64,000 bases of DNA from Bacillota bacterium (GCA_023433405.1 JAEZCT010000020.1:1-64000); one strand, 5' to 3'; positions 8,749 through 17,849 are shown, counted from the first letter of the stretch. Translations and numbers: made by a program. The notes: a model not told the origin generated them from the letters alone.

Positions 8749-10044
8749 GTGTATATAAAAAGAAAACTGACAGTAGGAGCCGCCCTATGCCTTTTGCTTA
8801 TCCTTTCACTTTCACTAGTAAGCGGGTGCGCGCCCGCCGGGCCGCTGGAGCAACCGCAGAGTACCCAAAGCCTAGACCCGTTAGTGGTTGTTAGCTCGGC
8901 GCAATCCTCCGCCGGGTCGGCGGATAGCCCGCTGCCGCCCTACCTTAAAAACCTTTCCCTATGCAGCGGCACTCTGGCCGTACAGTCTGCCCGGGGTGAA
9001 GTAACCCGTGAGGATACCGGGATAACGGTGACGCTTACCGACTTTGAGATTAGTAGGCTTACCGACCTGCTGCTGTTCTCCGACCCGCGTGCGGCAAAAG
9101 AGCAGCCGGGCGCGCTGGATATCCCTAAGCCCTTTACCCTGCGCGTGGTTTATGATAACCAGCAGGACACCTTTGCCTTCTCGGATGCCGGAATACGCGT
9201 TAACGGCAGGAACTGCCTGCCCGAAAACCCCGAGATCATCGGTGACTTTTATCAAAGCCTGATAACCAACAACGAGCTGTATGCGCTGCTGGTCCGCGAT
9301 ATCTATTACCTGCGCGACGACCTCAAGTTTACCGCCGACAGTGTATCTGAGATATCCCTTTCCAGACTGGGAGAGGATGGCAGGGCAGAGACACTGACGC
9401 TTACTGGAAGCGAGGTCTTTGAGAAAATGATCAAGGCGATGGGGGATACCGTGGTTAGCCGCCTTAGGCAAGACGAGCCGGAGCCTCAGCTTGAGGAGGA
9501 TAAAATTCAGCTGTGCCGGATTAACCTGAAAAGCGGAGCGAGCTGGTCCTTTTCCAGCGGATGGCCGGATTTTGAAGCCTCAGAAAGTACGACTCGCTAT
9601 GTGGCGGTGAAAAGAGAAACCGACGAGCTGTTCGACTCCCTTTTTCGGGCCGACGCGCTGCCTGTTTTAACGGCGCGGGTGGGGCAGGTTATGATACCCT
9701 CCGTTTTGGTGGGCTTTGAGTATGATGGATATGCGAAGGAGCTGGGGAAGCTTCCCCCCGCCGTGCTCGCCGACTCGGCGGATGTCCTGCTGGACCCCGG
9801 TCAAAAGGGTGACTGCACACTGCACTTTGCCGGTGCGGGCGGCACCGAGCTGACGCCCGCATATATTACGGCGACCCTTTACCGTGAACAGGAAAACGGA
9901 AAGCTGGATCAGGGAGCCCCTCTTGCCGTAAGCCGTGACGGGTTGGTACTGCCCACAAAAAAGGGGAAGTACTACGTTTTGGTTCATGCGCGTTACCCCG
10001 AAGGCTTTACCCAATCCATGCTCGAATATATTGTTGCCGATTAA
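8749..10044 (+). CDS. Unknown secreted lipoprotein
   Basis: About 431 aa from the GTG at 8749 (AAGGGA 12 bases upstream; a TTG at 8737 would leave no room for a ribosome site). Residues 1-26 are a lipoprotein signal ending SLVSGC. The mature part alternates predicted beta strands (LQVS..DTGITVTLTDFEI, PFTLRVVYDNQQDTFAFSD) with a middle segment that resembles proteins binding small ligands, but I cannot assign a family. The last 100 residues (GTELTPAYITATLYREQENG, KGKYYVLVHARYPEGF) look like an extracellular beta-sandwich. It is monocistronic, with its own promoter and terminator. Confidence 0.7.
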   Translation: MYIKRKLTVGAALCLLLILSLSLVSGCAPAGPLEQPQSTQSLDPLVVVSSAQSSAGSADSPLPPYLKNLSLCSGTLAVQSARGEVTREDTGITVTLTDFEISRLTDLLLFSDPRAAKEQPGALDIPKPFTLRVVYDNQQDTFAFSDAGIRVNGRNCLPENPEIIGDFYQSLITNNELYALLVRDIYYLRDDLKFTADSVSEISLSRLGEDGRAETLTLTGSEVFEKMIKAMGDTVVSRLRQDEPEPQLEEDKIQLCRINLKSGASWSFSSGWPDFEASESTTRYVAVKRETDELFDSLFRADALPVLTARVGQVMIPSVLVGFEYDGYAKELGKLPPAVLADSADVLLDPGQKGDCTLHFAGAGGTELTPAYITATLYREQENGKLDQGAPLAVSRDGLVLPTKKGKYYVLVHARYPEGFTQSMLEYIVAD

Positions 10045-10095
10045 CACTGGTTTCGTGGTATAACGCGATTAGCATAACCTTCTGCAAGACTCGAA

Positions 10096-10130
10096 GAAGC
10101 CGCCCGCCGTTTGGCGCGCGGCTTCTTTTT
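10096..10130 (+). terminator. Terminator after the lipoprotein gene
   Basis: GAAGCCGC..CGCC gttt GGCG..GCGGCTTC stem followed by TTTTT. Confidence 0.85.
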
Positions 10131-10162
10131 GTCGTGTAGCCGCAACGCGGCTCGTAGAATTT

Positions 10163-10280
10163 TTTAAAAGCGGATAACTCATTTAAAAGTGTCCTGTCTA
10201 TAATCAATGGAAAGGCTTTGATTTATGGGTTTTCACGCGGAGTTTTATTTGCGATTCTACTCTTTTTAAGGAGACTGGTA
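10163..10280 (-). repeat. Palindromic element, degenerate copy in inverse orientation
   Basis: CATTTAAAAGTGT, GGCTTTGATTTATGGGTTTT, CACGCGG and CTCTTTTTAAGGAGACTGGTA follow the inverse consensus. The end is followed by TTA (10281-10283), which on the minus strand is the TAA stop codon of the TspO-like gene. Confidence 0.75.
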
Positions 10281-11102
10281 TTATTGCCTATAGCTTGTGT
10301 TTTCGCCGTTGCTTATTGCCTTGTGCTTTGCGCGCCAAAGCATTCCCGCCGCGGCGATAAATGCCGCAATACACAGTGCCGCCGCCCAGATGACCCATGG
10401 ATACTGTCGCGCAAAGAAAGACGGCGAAAGATGTTTGACCAGAATGCCAAGATATGCCCAAATAAGCACAAGCAGGTAGGCAATGCTCCCGATTCTTCGC
10501 GCCGTAATTATTCCGATGACCCCGCCCGCAATAAGCATAACCACAGTCCAGAACTCGCTGGAAAGACCAAAGCCATTCCAGCCAAGACCCACAAGCATAG
10601 CCGCCACATTGGCAATGGTCGCCACCGTAATCCAGCCAAGATATACATGAAAGGGCAACGCCACTAGGAGGCTCTGCGTTGGTGTCAGGGAAGCGTTGCA
10701 AAGCTCCTTGACGATAAGAATCAGGCAGGTCAGCAGCACCGCCATCAGCAGTACGGATAGACCGACCATGCCGTAATGAAACGCGATAACCCATAAAAGA
10801 TTCGCCACGGATGAGATGGAAAAGTACATACCAACCTTGTATAGAAGCGCGGCGGTTTGGCTGTTTTCTCCTTTATGAAACACGAAATAAACGGTAAAGC
10901 ACAAAAGCAGCAGATAAATAAGCGTCCAGATGGTAAAGGTATAGGGTGCGGGCGTAAACAGGGTGGGGTAACGGTCGGCGGCCTCTCCCGTGGTAACCCC
11001 GTTAATGGGCAATAGGTTGGCGAGAATGTTCACAAGAATCATAGCCGCAAAGCTCAGCGCGGTGATTGTCTTGACTAATAGCGCTGTTTTACGCGAAGCC
11101 AT
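10281..11102 (-). CDS. TspO/MBR-like tryptophan-rich membrane protein
   Basis: 273 aa with seven to eight hydrophobic segments. The order LFTPAPYTFTIWTLIYLLLL, WVIAFHYG, LPFHVYLGWITVATIANVAA and ..GWNGFG is that of the longer TspO/MBR-related integral membrane proteins (tryptophan-rich sensory protein group), whose ligands in bacteria include porphyrins; the role here is unknown. GGAG stands nine bases before the ATG at 11102. Its stop codon coincides with the boundary of a palindromic element. No operon partner is evident: 280 bp without signals separate it from the downstream-facing MFS gene. Confidence 0.75.
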   Translation of the reverse strand: MASRKTALLVKTITALSFAAMILVNILANLLPINGVTTGEAADRYPTLFTPAPYTFTIWTLIYLLLLCFTVYFVFHKGENSQTAALLYKVGMYFSISSVANLLWVIAFHYGMVGLSVLLMAVLLTCLILIVKELCNASLTPTQSLLVALPFHVYLGWITVATIANVAAMLVGLGWNGFGLSSEFWTVVMLIAGGVIGIITARRIGSIAYLLVLIWAYLGILVKHLSPSFFARQYPWVIWAAALCIAAFIAAAGMLWRAKHKAISNGENTSYRQ

Positions 11103-11381
11103 AAAGTATCGCTCCTTCTTTACCCGCGGACAGCGGGGTTTTGTTAATTATGGGGGATGTCCCGGTAAAGTATATCGTCGCGCTACTCTAAAATAGACCG
11201 CGATTCTAAAAGGCCTGGTTGAAAATTCGATACAGCTATGCTTTTTGACTGTAAGTGAGGACTTTATAATAGGGCGTTTCTTAAAAGGAGAAAACGACGG
11301 ATATTTCGCTCGGAGATAAAATAGCATAAAAGCAAAGTGGGAAGCTTTGGTTCATGGGTCTCGCTTGGAAGGGGATTAGCA

Positions 11382-12839
11382 TTAACGCGCCGTACTCCGG
11401 CTGCCGCGTTCCCGCTTTCCATACAGCCGAAACAGCGTAATAATCGCGCCAAGCAGGCATACACCCGCAGCGCCAAGATATGCAAGTCGCATACCATAGA
11501 TAAACGCCCCGTCCTGCCCGGGGACATAGCCCGTAACTCGGGTTCCCAGCCGCGCGCTCATGCCGCCGTACAGCAGCGAGGTGGAGAGCGCGATGCCGAA
11601 GGTAAAGCCCAGGTTGCGCACCAGCGCGTTCACGCTGCCGCCTACGCCTACCTGCCCCTTGGGGACCGCGGCCATTACAATGGAGTTGTTGGGGGATTGG
11701 AACATCCCGTTGCCTGCCGCCATGATTGCAATGTACAGAATAAGATTCATATGCGCGGGCTGCGCACCCAGTGTGGAGAGGAGGAACAACCCGACACTGG
11801 TGAGAATAAGCCCCATTAGCGTCAGCGCCTCGGAGCCCACCTTGTCCGACAAATAGCCGCTCAGGGGGGCAATCAGGGCGACAACCAGCGGGTATACGGT
11901 CAAATATAGCCCCGCTGTGCCCGGGGTAAAGCGCAGCAGGTCCTGCAAATAAAACGGCAGCACAAGGTTTGAGCAGGAGATGGCCACATAGGAGCAAAAC
12001 GCGCAGAAGATACTCACCGAAAACCATTTGCTGCGAAAGATATCAAGCCGTAAAAGGGGCGATGCGCTGGTTGTTTGCACACGCAAAAACCAGGCAAACA
12101 AAATGACCGCAAGCGGCAGGCTGATGAATACCAGCGGGTGGGTAAGCCCCAGTGTCTGCGCCTGACCAAGACCGATGAACAGCGCGGTAATTGCCAGCGC
12201 AAACAGCGCGGTACCGGGAATATCCACCTTTTCCCTGACGGTCTCCTCCTCCTTGGGGTAGAGGATGTGACCCACAATCACCACCGCGATGCAGATGGGC
12301 ACGTTAATCCAAAACAAGTATTCCCAGGTGGCAAAGGTGAGGATAAGCCCGCCCACGGCAGGACCGACCAGGGTACCCAGCGCGACAAACGCCGCGTTAA
12401 TGCCCAGTGCCCGCCCACGCTGCGTACCCGGAAATACCCGGGTAATAATGCCCTGGTTATTTGCCATCATTCCGGCGGCGCCTATGGCCTGCACAATCCG
12501 GGACAGGACAAGAAGGATAAAGCTGTGAGATAACCCGCACAAAAGCGAGCCGATGCCAAACACCACCATGCCGTATTGTAAAACGCGAATATGACCGATG
12601 ATGTCCCCCAGCCGTCCCAAAAACAAAATAGAGGCCGAGATGGCGATGAGGTAGGAGCTGACCACCCACGCAATATCCGCCGCCGATACGCCCAGAGAGC
12701 TTGTGAGCACCGGCAGCGCTACGTTGACAATGCTGCTGTCTATGGTGGCCATAAACGGGCACATCACCAGTACGGCAAGAATCCCCCAGCGGTTGGCTGC
12801 CTTCTCTTTGCCTGCGCCTTGTTCTCGTATATGCTGCAT
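11382..12839 (-). CDS. MFS multidrug transporter, DHA2 (EmrB/QacA-like) family
   Basis: 485 aa from the ATG at 12839 (AAGGAG ten bases upstream), predicted 14 transmembrane helices. Family motifs: FMATIDSSIVNVALPVL (motif D1 in helix 1), GRLGDIIGHIRVL (motif A), SRIVQAIGAAGM (motif B) and ALGTLVGPAVGGLI (motif C, proton antiporters). It should export drugs or other amphiphiles using the proton gradient. It stands alone; a palindromic element lies in its promoter region at 12912-13011. Confidence 0.9.
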   Translation of the reverse strand: MQHIREQGAGKEKAANRWGILAVLVMCPFMATIDSSIVNVALPVLTSSLGVSAADIAWVVSSYLIAISASILFLGRLGDIIGHIRVLQYGMVVFGIGSLLCGLSHSFILLVLSRIVQAIGAAGMMANNQGIITRVFPGTQRGRALGINAAFVALGTLVGPAVGGLILTFATWEYLFWINVPICIAVVIVGHILYPKEEETVREKVDIPGTALFALAITALFIGLGQAQTLGLTHPLVFISLPLAVILFAWFLRVQTTSASPLLRLDIFRSKWFSVSIFCAFCSYVAISCSNLVLPFYLQDLLRFTPGTAGLYLTVYPLVVALIAPLSGYLSDKVGSEALTLMGLILTSVGLFLLSTLGAQPAHMNLILYIAIMAAGNGMFQSPNNSIVMAAVPKGQVGVGGSVNALVRNLGFTFGIALSTSLLYGGMSARLGTRVTGYVPGQDGAFIYGMRLAYLGAAGVCLLGAIITLFRLYGKRERGSRSTAR

Positions 12840-12879
12840 TTTAACAATTCTCCTTAATAAGAGCAGGATTGCAGAAAAA

Positions 12880-13066
12880 AATCCGCGCAAAAACGCATAA
12901 ACAAAGCTTTATACTAATATCCGATTTAAAAGAGTATAAAAATCAAGTGAAAAGCTTTAATTTATGGGTTTTCACGCGGATTTTTATCGACTCTTTTTGA
13001 GGAGATTAGTATTACGCTTGATTATCATATACATTATACACCTTTAAATCGGTTTTTAGTATAAAG
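12880..13066 (+). repeat. Old palindromic element interrupted by a younger copy
   Basis: The left half, AAAAATCCGCGCAAAAACGC through AAAGCTTT, ends at 12910. The right half, GCTTGATTATC through CACCTTTAAATCGG and TTAGTATA, resumes at about 13015. Together they restore one + oriented element split by the intact copy at 12912-13011. Confidence 0.7.
12912..13011 (-). repeat. Palindromic element, intact copy in inverse orientation, inserted in an older one
   Basis: TACTAATATCCGATTTAAAA to GAGGAGATTAGTA, 100 bp, flanked by direct TTA duplications at 12909-12911 and 13012-13014. Confidence 0.9.
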
Positions 13067-13137
13067 CGAATCTCCACAAAAATGCCTGTTGCGTTCTTTT
13101 GCCGTTTGTTCTTCGTGCATAAAAACTGAAGAAATAG

Positions 13138-13177
13138 AAGCTCTGCCCTCAGGTTTCTCTGAGGACAGAGCTTTTGG
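13138..13177. terminator. Terminator hairpin downstream of the cysteine hydrolase gene
   Basis: AAGCTCTGcCCTCAG gtttct CTGAGGaCAGAGCTT followed by TT; near-perfect 15-bp stem. Confidence 0.75.
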
Positions 13178-13231
13178 GACACTTTTACGTTTAAACTGTT
13201 AGTGAAAAGGGAGCACAGGAAAAGGTGTCCG

Positions 13232-13870
13232 TCAGTTGCGGGAGAGTATCACGGATTGCTCCGCCTGTGACCACACGTCAATCATCGCCTGAGTGTCCGC
13301 TACCGTCCCGAAAAATCCCGCAATGTTTTCAAGCGTCATCTCATGCGCCTGCTTGCTGTAGGCCGCGCAGGCATTGGAGGCAAGGATTACGCTGTAATCG
13401 AGCATGTAGCCATCCCGGGCGGTGGATTCCACACAGACGTTGGTGCTTACGCCGGTCACAATCAGGGTTTCAATCTTTTGGGCGCGCAGCACCGAATCAA
13501 GCCGGGTGTTAATAAACGCGCTGTACCGGTGCTTATTGACAATCACCTCGCCGGGCTCGGGAGAAACCTCAAAGAATTCCGCCCCCCAGCTGCCGCGCCT
13601 GCACACGCTCGACATCTTGCCCGCGGCGCGCATCTTCCACGCATCCGAGTCGGTGGCCGCTTCGTGAATGGTTTGTATAAAGATTACCGGCACCCCGCTT
13701 GCGCGAGCAGACGAGAGCAGGCCGTGCAGGTTCGGCATCATGACAGCTACCCCGCTCACGTCGTTGCCATCCGAGGCCAGCGCCCCGTTGTGATGGCAAT
13801 AATCGTTCTGCACATCTATGACCAGCACAGCGGTGCGTGAGCCTAGCAGCAGTCGCTCCAAATTGTTCAT
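13232..13870 (-). CDS. Isochorismatase-like cysteine hydrolase
   Basis: About 212 aa from the ATG at 13870 (AAAGGA 12 bases upstream; ATGs at 13882 and 13891 are alternatives). Catalytic triad positions are visible: Asp in AVLVIDVQNDY, Lys in VNKHRYSAF, Cys in GVSTNVCVESTARDGYM, with the cis-peptide Val-Ser before the nucleophile loop. The family includes nicotinamidases, ureidoacrylate and biuret hydrolases and N-carbamoylsarcosine amidase. It lies 98 bp after an ABC importer operon on the same strand, so it may hydrolyse the imported amide or ureido compound. The substrate cannot be read from sequence. Confidence 0.88.
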   Translation of the reverse strand: MNNLERLLLGSRTAVLVIDVQNDYCHHNGALASDGNDVSGVAVMMPNLHGLLSSARASGVPVIFIQTIHEAATDSDAWKMRAAGKMSSVCRRGSWGAEFFEVSPEPGEVIVNKHRYSAFINTRLDSVLRAQKIETLIVTGVSTNVCVESTARDGYMLDYSVILASNACAAYSKQAHEMTLENIAGFFGTVADTQAMIDVWSQAEQSVILSRN

Positions 13871-13968
13871 GGGTTTGTCCATTCCTTTCATGCGGAAAGC
13901 CGGAGAATTATTCAGATCCGACCGGGGGGCCGAAACTCACCGGACGAACCGTCATTCGTGGCGCCGTT

Positions 13969-15060
13969 TTATTTCGCCGCATTGACAAACGACATATCAA
14001 CCAGTGTGTCATAGGAGTAGTCTCCCTCATAGATGCCGGTTTTAACCAGCATGTCCATGTCGGTGGTGACCGCTTTTTCAGAGATTACGCCGTCCGGGCT
14101 CCAGAGGCTGTCGGCATACGCGCGGTCCAAGGAAGCCTTTACGCCGGCGTCGGTAAGGGTTGGGAACTCAACGCGCAGGATCTTCTCGGCAAGAGCCTTG
14201 TCGCTCTGTACTGCCCCGAGTGCCTTGATGATGGCATTTGTAAACTTCTGCACCGTTTCCCCGTCGTTTTCGAGGGTGGATTTCTTTGCACTTAACACAG
14301 AGTAGGAGAAGTCACCAAGGTCGTGGAACTTGTAAAAGGGCTCATCCCATACTCCGGCGGCAATTCCCTCGGCAACCTGCGGCTCGGCGCCGTTGCCAAT
14401 CTGGCCCTGCCCGCCCTGGATCATGGCCACAACGGTGGAGGCATCGGCGGGTTCCATCAGGGTGACATCCTTCTCAACATCAAGGCCCAGGTTAACGAGC
14501 AGATAACGCGTAAGCAGGTTGGGGGAGCCGCCGTGACGACCTGCGATAATGGTCTTGCCTTTGAGGAACGCCTTTAGATCCTCCTCACTGGAGCTTGCGG
14601 GAGCGGTGCCCTTTGCGGCAAACAGGTATACATTCGCGCGGTTTACCACGTTAACAAACGAGGTGATGGGGTCCGAGTTATTTTTGTTGGCAAGGGCGTT
14701 GGAATCAACGCCGCCGATTACACCCCATGCGTCGCCGCTGACTACTGCGGTTACATGGGCGCCGCCGGTTGCCTGAATAATCTCCACCTCAAGGCCCTGC
14801 TCTGCAAAGTAGCCCTCATGCTGTGCCACATACATGGGCAGGTAACCGGTCAGATGAACCGGCTCGGCAATGACAATCTTGCGCAGCTCCTTGGGAGCCT
14901 CGGAGGACGCGGCATCGGAGGACGCAGCCTCGGAGGATGCGGCGGGTGCGCTGGACTGTGCCGCGGGTGCTTGGGAGCAGGCCGCGAGGGTCAGCATTGC
15001 AAATGCGCATACCAGCGCAAGCAGGCTTTTAAACATGCCGTTAAAATTCTTGGTTCTCAT
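13969..15060 (-). CDS. ABC transporter substrate-binding lipoprotein, SsuA/NMT1-like
   Basis: 363 aa from the ATG at 15060 (GGAGG eight bases upstream). The lipobox is TLAAC. A Ser/Ala-rich linker (about residues 28-52, an imperfect ASSEA/DAASSEA repeat) tethers the domain. The rest follows the NMT1/THI5-like nitrate-sulfonate-taurine fold: HLTGYLPMYVAQHEGYFAEQ, VIQATGGAHVTAVVSG, GRHGGSPNLLTRYLL. It is third in the operon after ATPase and permease. No thiamine riboswitch motif precedes the operon, so thiamine precursors are not specially favoured. Confidence 0.9.
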   Translation of the reverse strand: MRTKNFNGMFKSLLALVCAFAMLTLAACSQAPAAQSSAPAASSEAASSDAASSEAPKELRKIVIAEPVHLTGYLPMYVAQHEGYFAEQGLEVEIIQATGGAHVTAVVSGDAWGVIGGVDSNALANKNNSDPITSFVNVVNRANVYLFAAKGTAPASSSEEDLKAFLKGKTIIAGRHGGSPNLLTRYLLVNLGLDVEKDVTLMEPADASTVVAMIQGGQGQIGNGAEPQVAEGIAAGVWDEPFYKFHDLGDFSYSVLSAKKSTLENDGETVQKFTNAIIKALGAVQSDKALAEKILRVEFPTLTDAGVKASLDRAYADSLWSPDGVISEKAVTTDMDMLVKTGIYEGDYSYDTLVDMSFVNAAK

Positions 15061-15081
15061 AATTACTACCTCCACAAATTT

Positions 15082-15966
15082 CTATGAATGAATGATTGCC
15101 AGACGTCTTGACAACCATTTTTCAAGCAGTACGACACCCCAGTACATGAGCATGGAAAGGGCGGAAAGCACGATAACCCCTACCCATACCAGGTTAATAT
15201 CCAAAATGGTTCCCGCATAAATAATCATACGCCCCACGCCCTGGCTGGAGGCGATAAACTCGCCCACGATTGCGCCGGCAAGCGCAAGCGCGATGTTAAT
15301 GCGCAGGCTGCTGATTATCCAGGGCATGGACCACGGCACCACCACCTTGGCAAATACCTGCCACCGCTTTGCGCCAAGGGAGTACATGAGCGTCTCCATG
15401 GCGGGATCGACGCTTTTTACGCCGCTGTAGGCGGAAAGTGCGGTGACGATAACCGTCATTAAAAACGCGAGTGCGACCTTTGAATAAAACCCAATGCCGA
15501 AAAGAATGACCAGCACCGGCGCAAGGGCCAGCTTTGGCAGCGCGTTAAGCATAATCAGATAAGGCTCGCTAATGCCCGCATAGGCCTTGGACCACCAAAA
15601 AGACAGCCCCAGCAAAGCACCGATAAGGGTGCCAAACACAAAGCCCAGCAGCGTGGAGCCGGAGGTATAGATTACATCGGTTACCAGCTTGCCCTTGCCG
15701 GCCTGTATGCCTATGGTCCTTAAAATCGCACTGGGGCTGCTCCAATAATAAGAGTCAAGCCAGCCGATGCGGGTAAATACCTCCCATACAATAAAGAGCA
15801 GCACCGCAACAATCACGCGCCCGATGAGGATGATTCGCTTGCGGCGTTTTTCGGCGCGTTCCTCCTCGCTCTCCGGCACACCGTCCGCCGGTTCCCCATC
15901 CTGTACGCAGGGGAGGCTTTCCATAATGCTATGTACGACATATATTGACTTCTCTGAATTTTCCAT
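15082..15966 (-). CDS. ABC transporter permease, SsuC/TauC-like
   Basis: 294 aa from the ATG at 15966 (GGAAAGG ten bases upstream). A charged cytoplasmic N-terminus of about 55 residues (PESEEERAEKRRKRII) precedes six predicted membrane helices. The cytoplasmic loop SLGAKRWQVFAKVVVPWSMP is the EAA motif that docks on the ATPase. It forms the importer with the ATPase (75 bp upstream) and the binding protein (21 bp downstream). Confidence 0.92.
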   Translation of the reverse strand: MENSEKSIYVVHSIMESLPCVQDGEPADGVPESEEERAEKRRKRIILIGRVIVAVLLFIVWEVFTRIGWLDSYYWSSPSAILRTIGIQAGKGKLVTDVIYTSGSTLLGFVFGTLIGALLGLSFWWSKAYAGISEPYLIMLNALPKLALAPVLVILFGIGFYSKVALAFLMTVIVTALSAYSGVKSVDPAMETLMYSLGAKRWQVFAKVVVPWSMPWIISSLRINIALALAGAIVGEFIASSQGVGRMIIYAGTILDINLVWVGVIVLSALSMLMYWGVVLLEKWLSRRLAIIHS

Positions 15967-16041
15967 AACGGCCCATCCTTTCCTTTCCTTTTCACTAAAC
16001 AAGATTCGACGAATCATCCCTCATACCTGACGCTATACGGC

Positions 16042-16827
16042 TTACCCCGCCTGATAATCCTTGGTGTGACCGGCCTCCAGCAAATCCAACAGCATATGCT
16101 TGAGGGTCATAAACTCCTCGGAGGTCATATCCGTGGTTTTGCGGGGACGTTCCATCGTAACGCTAATCTTTGTTTTGATATAGCCCGGGCGCGCCGAGAA
16201 CACATAGATATCGTCGGAAAGATAGATGGCCTCGTCGATATCGTGGGTGACAAACAGCACGGTTTTCTTAAAATCCTTCCAAAGCTCAAGCAGCCAGTTC
16301 TGCATAGAGATTCTTGTTTGCGCGTCCAGTGCGCCAAAGGGCTCGTCAAGCAAAATAATGTCCCGGTCGTACAGCAGGGTACGCAGGAGTGCCGCGCGCT
16401 GACGCATTCCGCCCGAAAGCTCGCTGGGGTAATGCTTGTCAAAGCCCTTTAGCCCGTACTTTTCCATAAGCGGCAGAGCGCGCTCCACCGATTGCTTGCG
16501 GGGCATACCGCGCACCTCAAGGCCCAGGATGATGTTATCCAAAATCGTGCGCCAGGGCAGCAGCATATCCTTTTGCAGCATATAGCCCACATAGCCCGCC
16601 TTGCCAATAATGCTCTCGCTGTCGGCAAGCACCTGACCGGAGGTGGGCTGCATAAGCCCCGCAATGATGTTAAACAGCGTGGATTTACCGCAGCCGCTGG
16701 GGCCGATGATGCTGACAAAACGCCCCTCCTCAACCGAAAAGCTGGTTTCGCGCATCGCGGAAATCTCCTTGCCTCCCCGGCGAAACGACTTGCTCAGGCC
16801 GATAACCTCAATTTTGTTGCCTGCCAT
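16042..16827 (-). CDS. ABC transporter ATP-binding protein, SsuB/TauB-like
   Basis: 261 aa. Walker A GPSGCGKST, Q-loop YMLQKDMLLPW, signature LSGGMRQRAALLRTLL, Walker B DIILLDEPFGALD and switch histidine VTHDIDEA are all present. Sequence type fits the nitrate/sulfonate/taurine importer ATPases. It is the first gene of the operon ATPase-permease-binding protein(-hydrolase); a strong hairpin with a U tract stands 40 bp upstream and may attenuate the operon. Confidence 0.94.
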   Translation of the reverse strand: MAGNKIEVIGLSKSFRRGGKEISAMRETSFSVEEGRFVSIIGPSGCGKSTLFNIIAGLMQPTSGQVLADSESIIGKAGYVGYMLQKDMLLPWRTILDNIILGLEVRGMPRKQSVERALPLMEKYGLKGFDKHYPSELSGGMRQRAALLRTLLYDRDIILLDEPFGALDAQTRISMQNWLLELWKDFKKTVLFVTHDIDEAIYLSDDIYVFSARPGYIKTKISVTMERPRKTTDMTSEEFMTLKHMLLDLLEAGHTKDYQAG

Positions 16828-16865
16828 CCTTCTCTACCCCTTTACAAAAAAATCCATAGACACAA

Positions 16866-16924
16866 AATAAAAAAGTCATCCCAATCCCTTTGTCACACCG
16901 TTGTGACAAAGGCTTGAAATGACT
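16866..16924 (-). terminator. Two-stage hairpin with U tract upstream of the ABC operon: attenuator candidate
   Basis: Read on the minus strand: outer stem AGTCAT/ATGACT, inner stem CCTTTGTCAC/GTGACAAAGG around a 6-nt loop, followed by TTTTTTATTTTG. The sequence just before, ACTGACAGGACAGT, can pair with itself and overlaps the outer-stem arm, so it could act as an antiterminator. No known riboswitch aptamer was recognised upstream. Confidence 0.6.
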
Positions 16925-17171
16925 GTCCTGTCAGTTCATCAAAATCTACGCCAAAGCGTAAAATATACGCAATTAGCAGAATGCCGACTCTTACCGCAAG
17001 AGTCAGGGAAAAATGCGTGGCGCTTGGGCTTCATTGCCGAAAGCGTCGGGTAAGCGTAGCGACAAAATGGGGTTTTGCGCTGTAAAAAATGAAAAAACGC
17101 CAGCTTAACCCCCAAAAAAGCGAACTGCTCCGCTTCTTGGACTTTAAACTGACGACCGGCCGTCTCTTCGG
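16925..17171. other. Leader region of the ABC operon, no gene
   Basis: On the minus strand it holds small hairpins GACTCTTgcggtAAGAGTC and TACGCtttgGCGTA, a possible promoter (TTGCGT, 18 bp, TAGATT) and, next to the upstream gene, AAGCG/CGCTT followed by TTTTTT as a weak terminator (17114-17138). Confidence 0.4.
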
Positions 17172-17546
17172 TTAACGAAGTTCCGACAGCTCCTTCAGGT
17201 AGCTTTCTACATCACGGTCTAAGATTATCATCGTACCGGAATACTCGGTCGCAGAATCATAATCCTTAAACACGGCAATGATATTCAATTTAAACTGCTG
17301 CTCCAGGGCAGCCCGTATGTGCTTTTTAAAAGCCTGGGAAAGCAGGTGATCCAAATGCCGCGTGGTGTCGGCATATTCCTCGTCCAAAAGCTTTAAAATC
17401 GGCACCCGGGTGTTGATTGACACAATGAATATCTTGTTCCCGACAAACTCGACACTTTGCTGTCTAACACCTGCGTTAAAAATTTGCTTGTTTACCGCAT
17501 TGTAAACCCTTAAAATGTCCTGCTTCAATTCGCCGGAGGTAAGCAT
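17172..17546 (-). CDS. DUF2294 (MpsC-like) family protein
   Basis: 124 aa from the ATG at 17546 (AGAAGG nine bases upstream). The pattern SGELKQDILRVYNAVNKQIF..GVRQQSVEFVGNKIFIVSINT..LL.DEEYADTTRHLDHLLSQAFK..IRAALEQQFKLNIIAVFKDYD matches DUF2294, called MpsC when part of a cation-translocating membrane-potential generating system with carbonic-anhydrase-like or bicarbonate-transport partners. No such partners are here, so only the family is claimed. It has no signal peptide. Confidence 0.75.
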   Translation of the reverse strand: MLTSGELKQDILRVYNAVNKQIFNAGVRQQSVEFVGNKIFIVSINTRVPILKLLDEEYADTTRHLDHLLSQAFKKHIRAALEQQFKLNIIAVFKDYDSATEYSGTMIILDRDVESYLKELSELR

Positions 17547-17810
17547 CCAGCACATCCTTCTCACACGCCGTTAAAGCCAATCTCGTTTGCGTTCGACTTT
17601 GTTGTTATAAATTATACTGATTTCTCTTTACCCTGTCAATACACTAAAATCAAAAAGATTTATACACATCAGCCTGACGGCACGGCGGAGCATTGTACAA
17701 AATGTACATAAACCTCCTGAAAAGGAACCTTCAAGTGCAAGTTTGTTCTGCTGCACAATCTGCACAATCTGCACAGCGCTTTGCCGCCCCGGCACACCGC
17801 GGAGCTCACC

Positions 17811-17845
17811 CGGATTTTTATCTACTCTTTTTGAGGGGATTAGTA
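17811..17845 (-). repeat. Palindromic element, end fragment
   Basis: CGGATTTTTATCTACTCTTT then TTGAGGGGATTAGTA, followed by TTA. Only one terminal third remains. Confidence 0.75.
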
Positions 17846-17849
17846 TTAC

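Larger units (their letters stand above)
12840..13231. other. Intergenic region with nested palindromic elements and a terminator
   Basis: 392 bp between the divergently placed MFS gene (left) and the 3' end of the cysteine hydrolase operon (right). It contains the two nested repeats and the hairpin listed separately; nothing else was seen. Confidence 0.7.

Noticed and set aside
16828..17171. TPP or guanidine-I riboswitch upstream of the SsuABC-like operon
   Set aside because: The conserved TPP motifs (CTGAGA, CTGATCTGG) and the ykkC core were not found on the coding strand; only an attenuator-like hairpin is supported.
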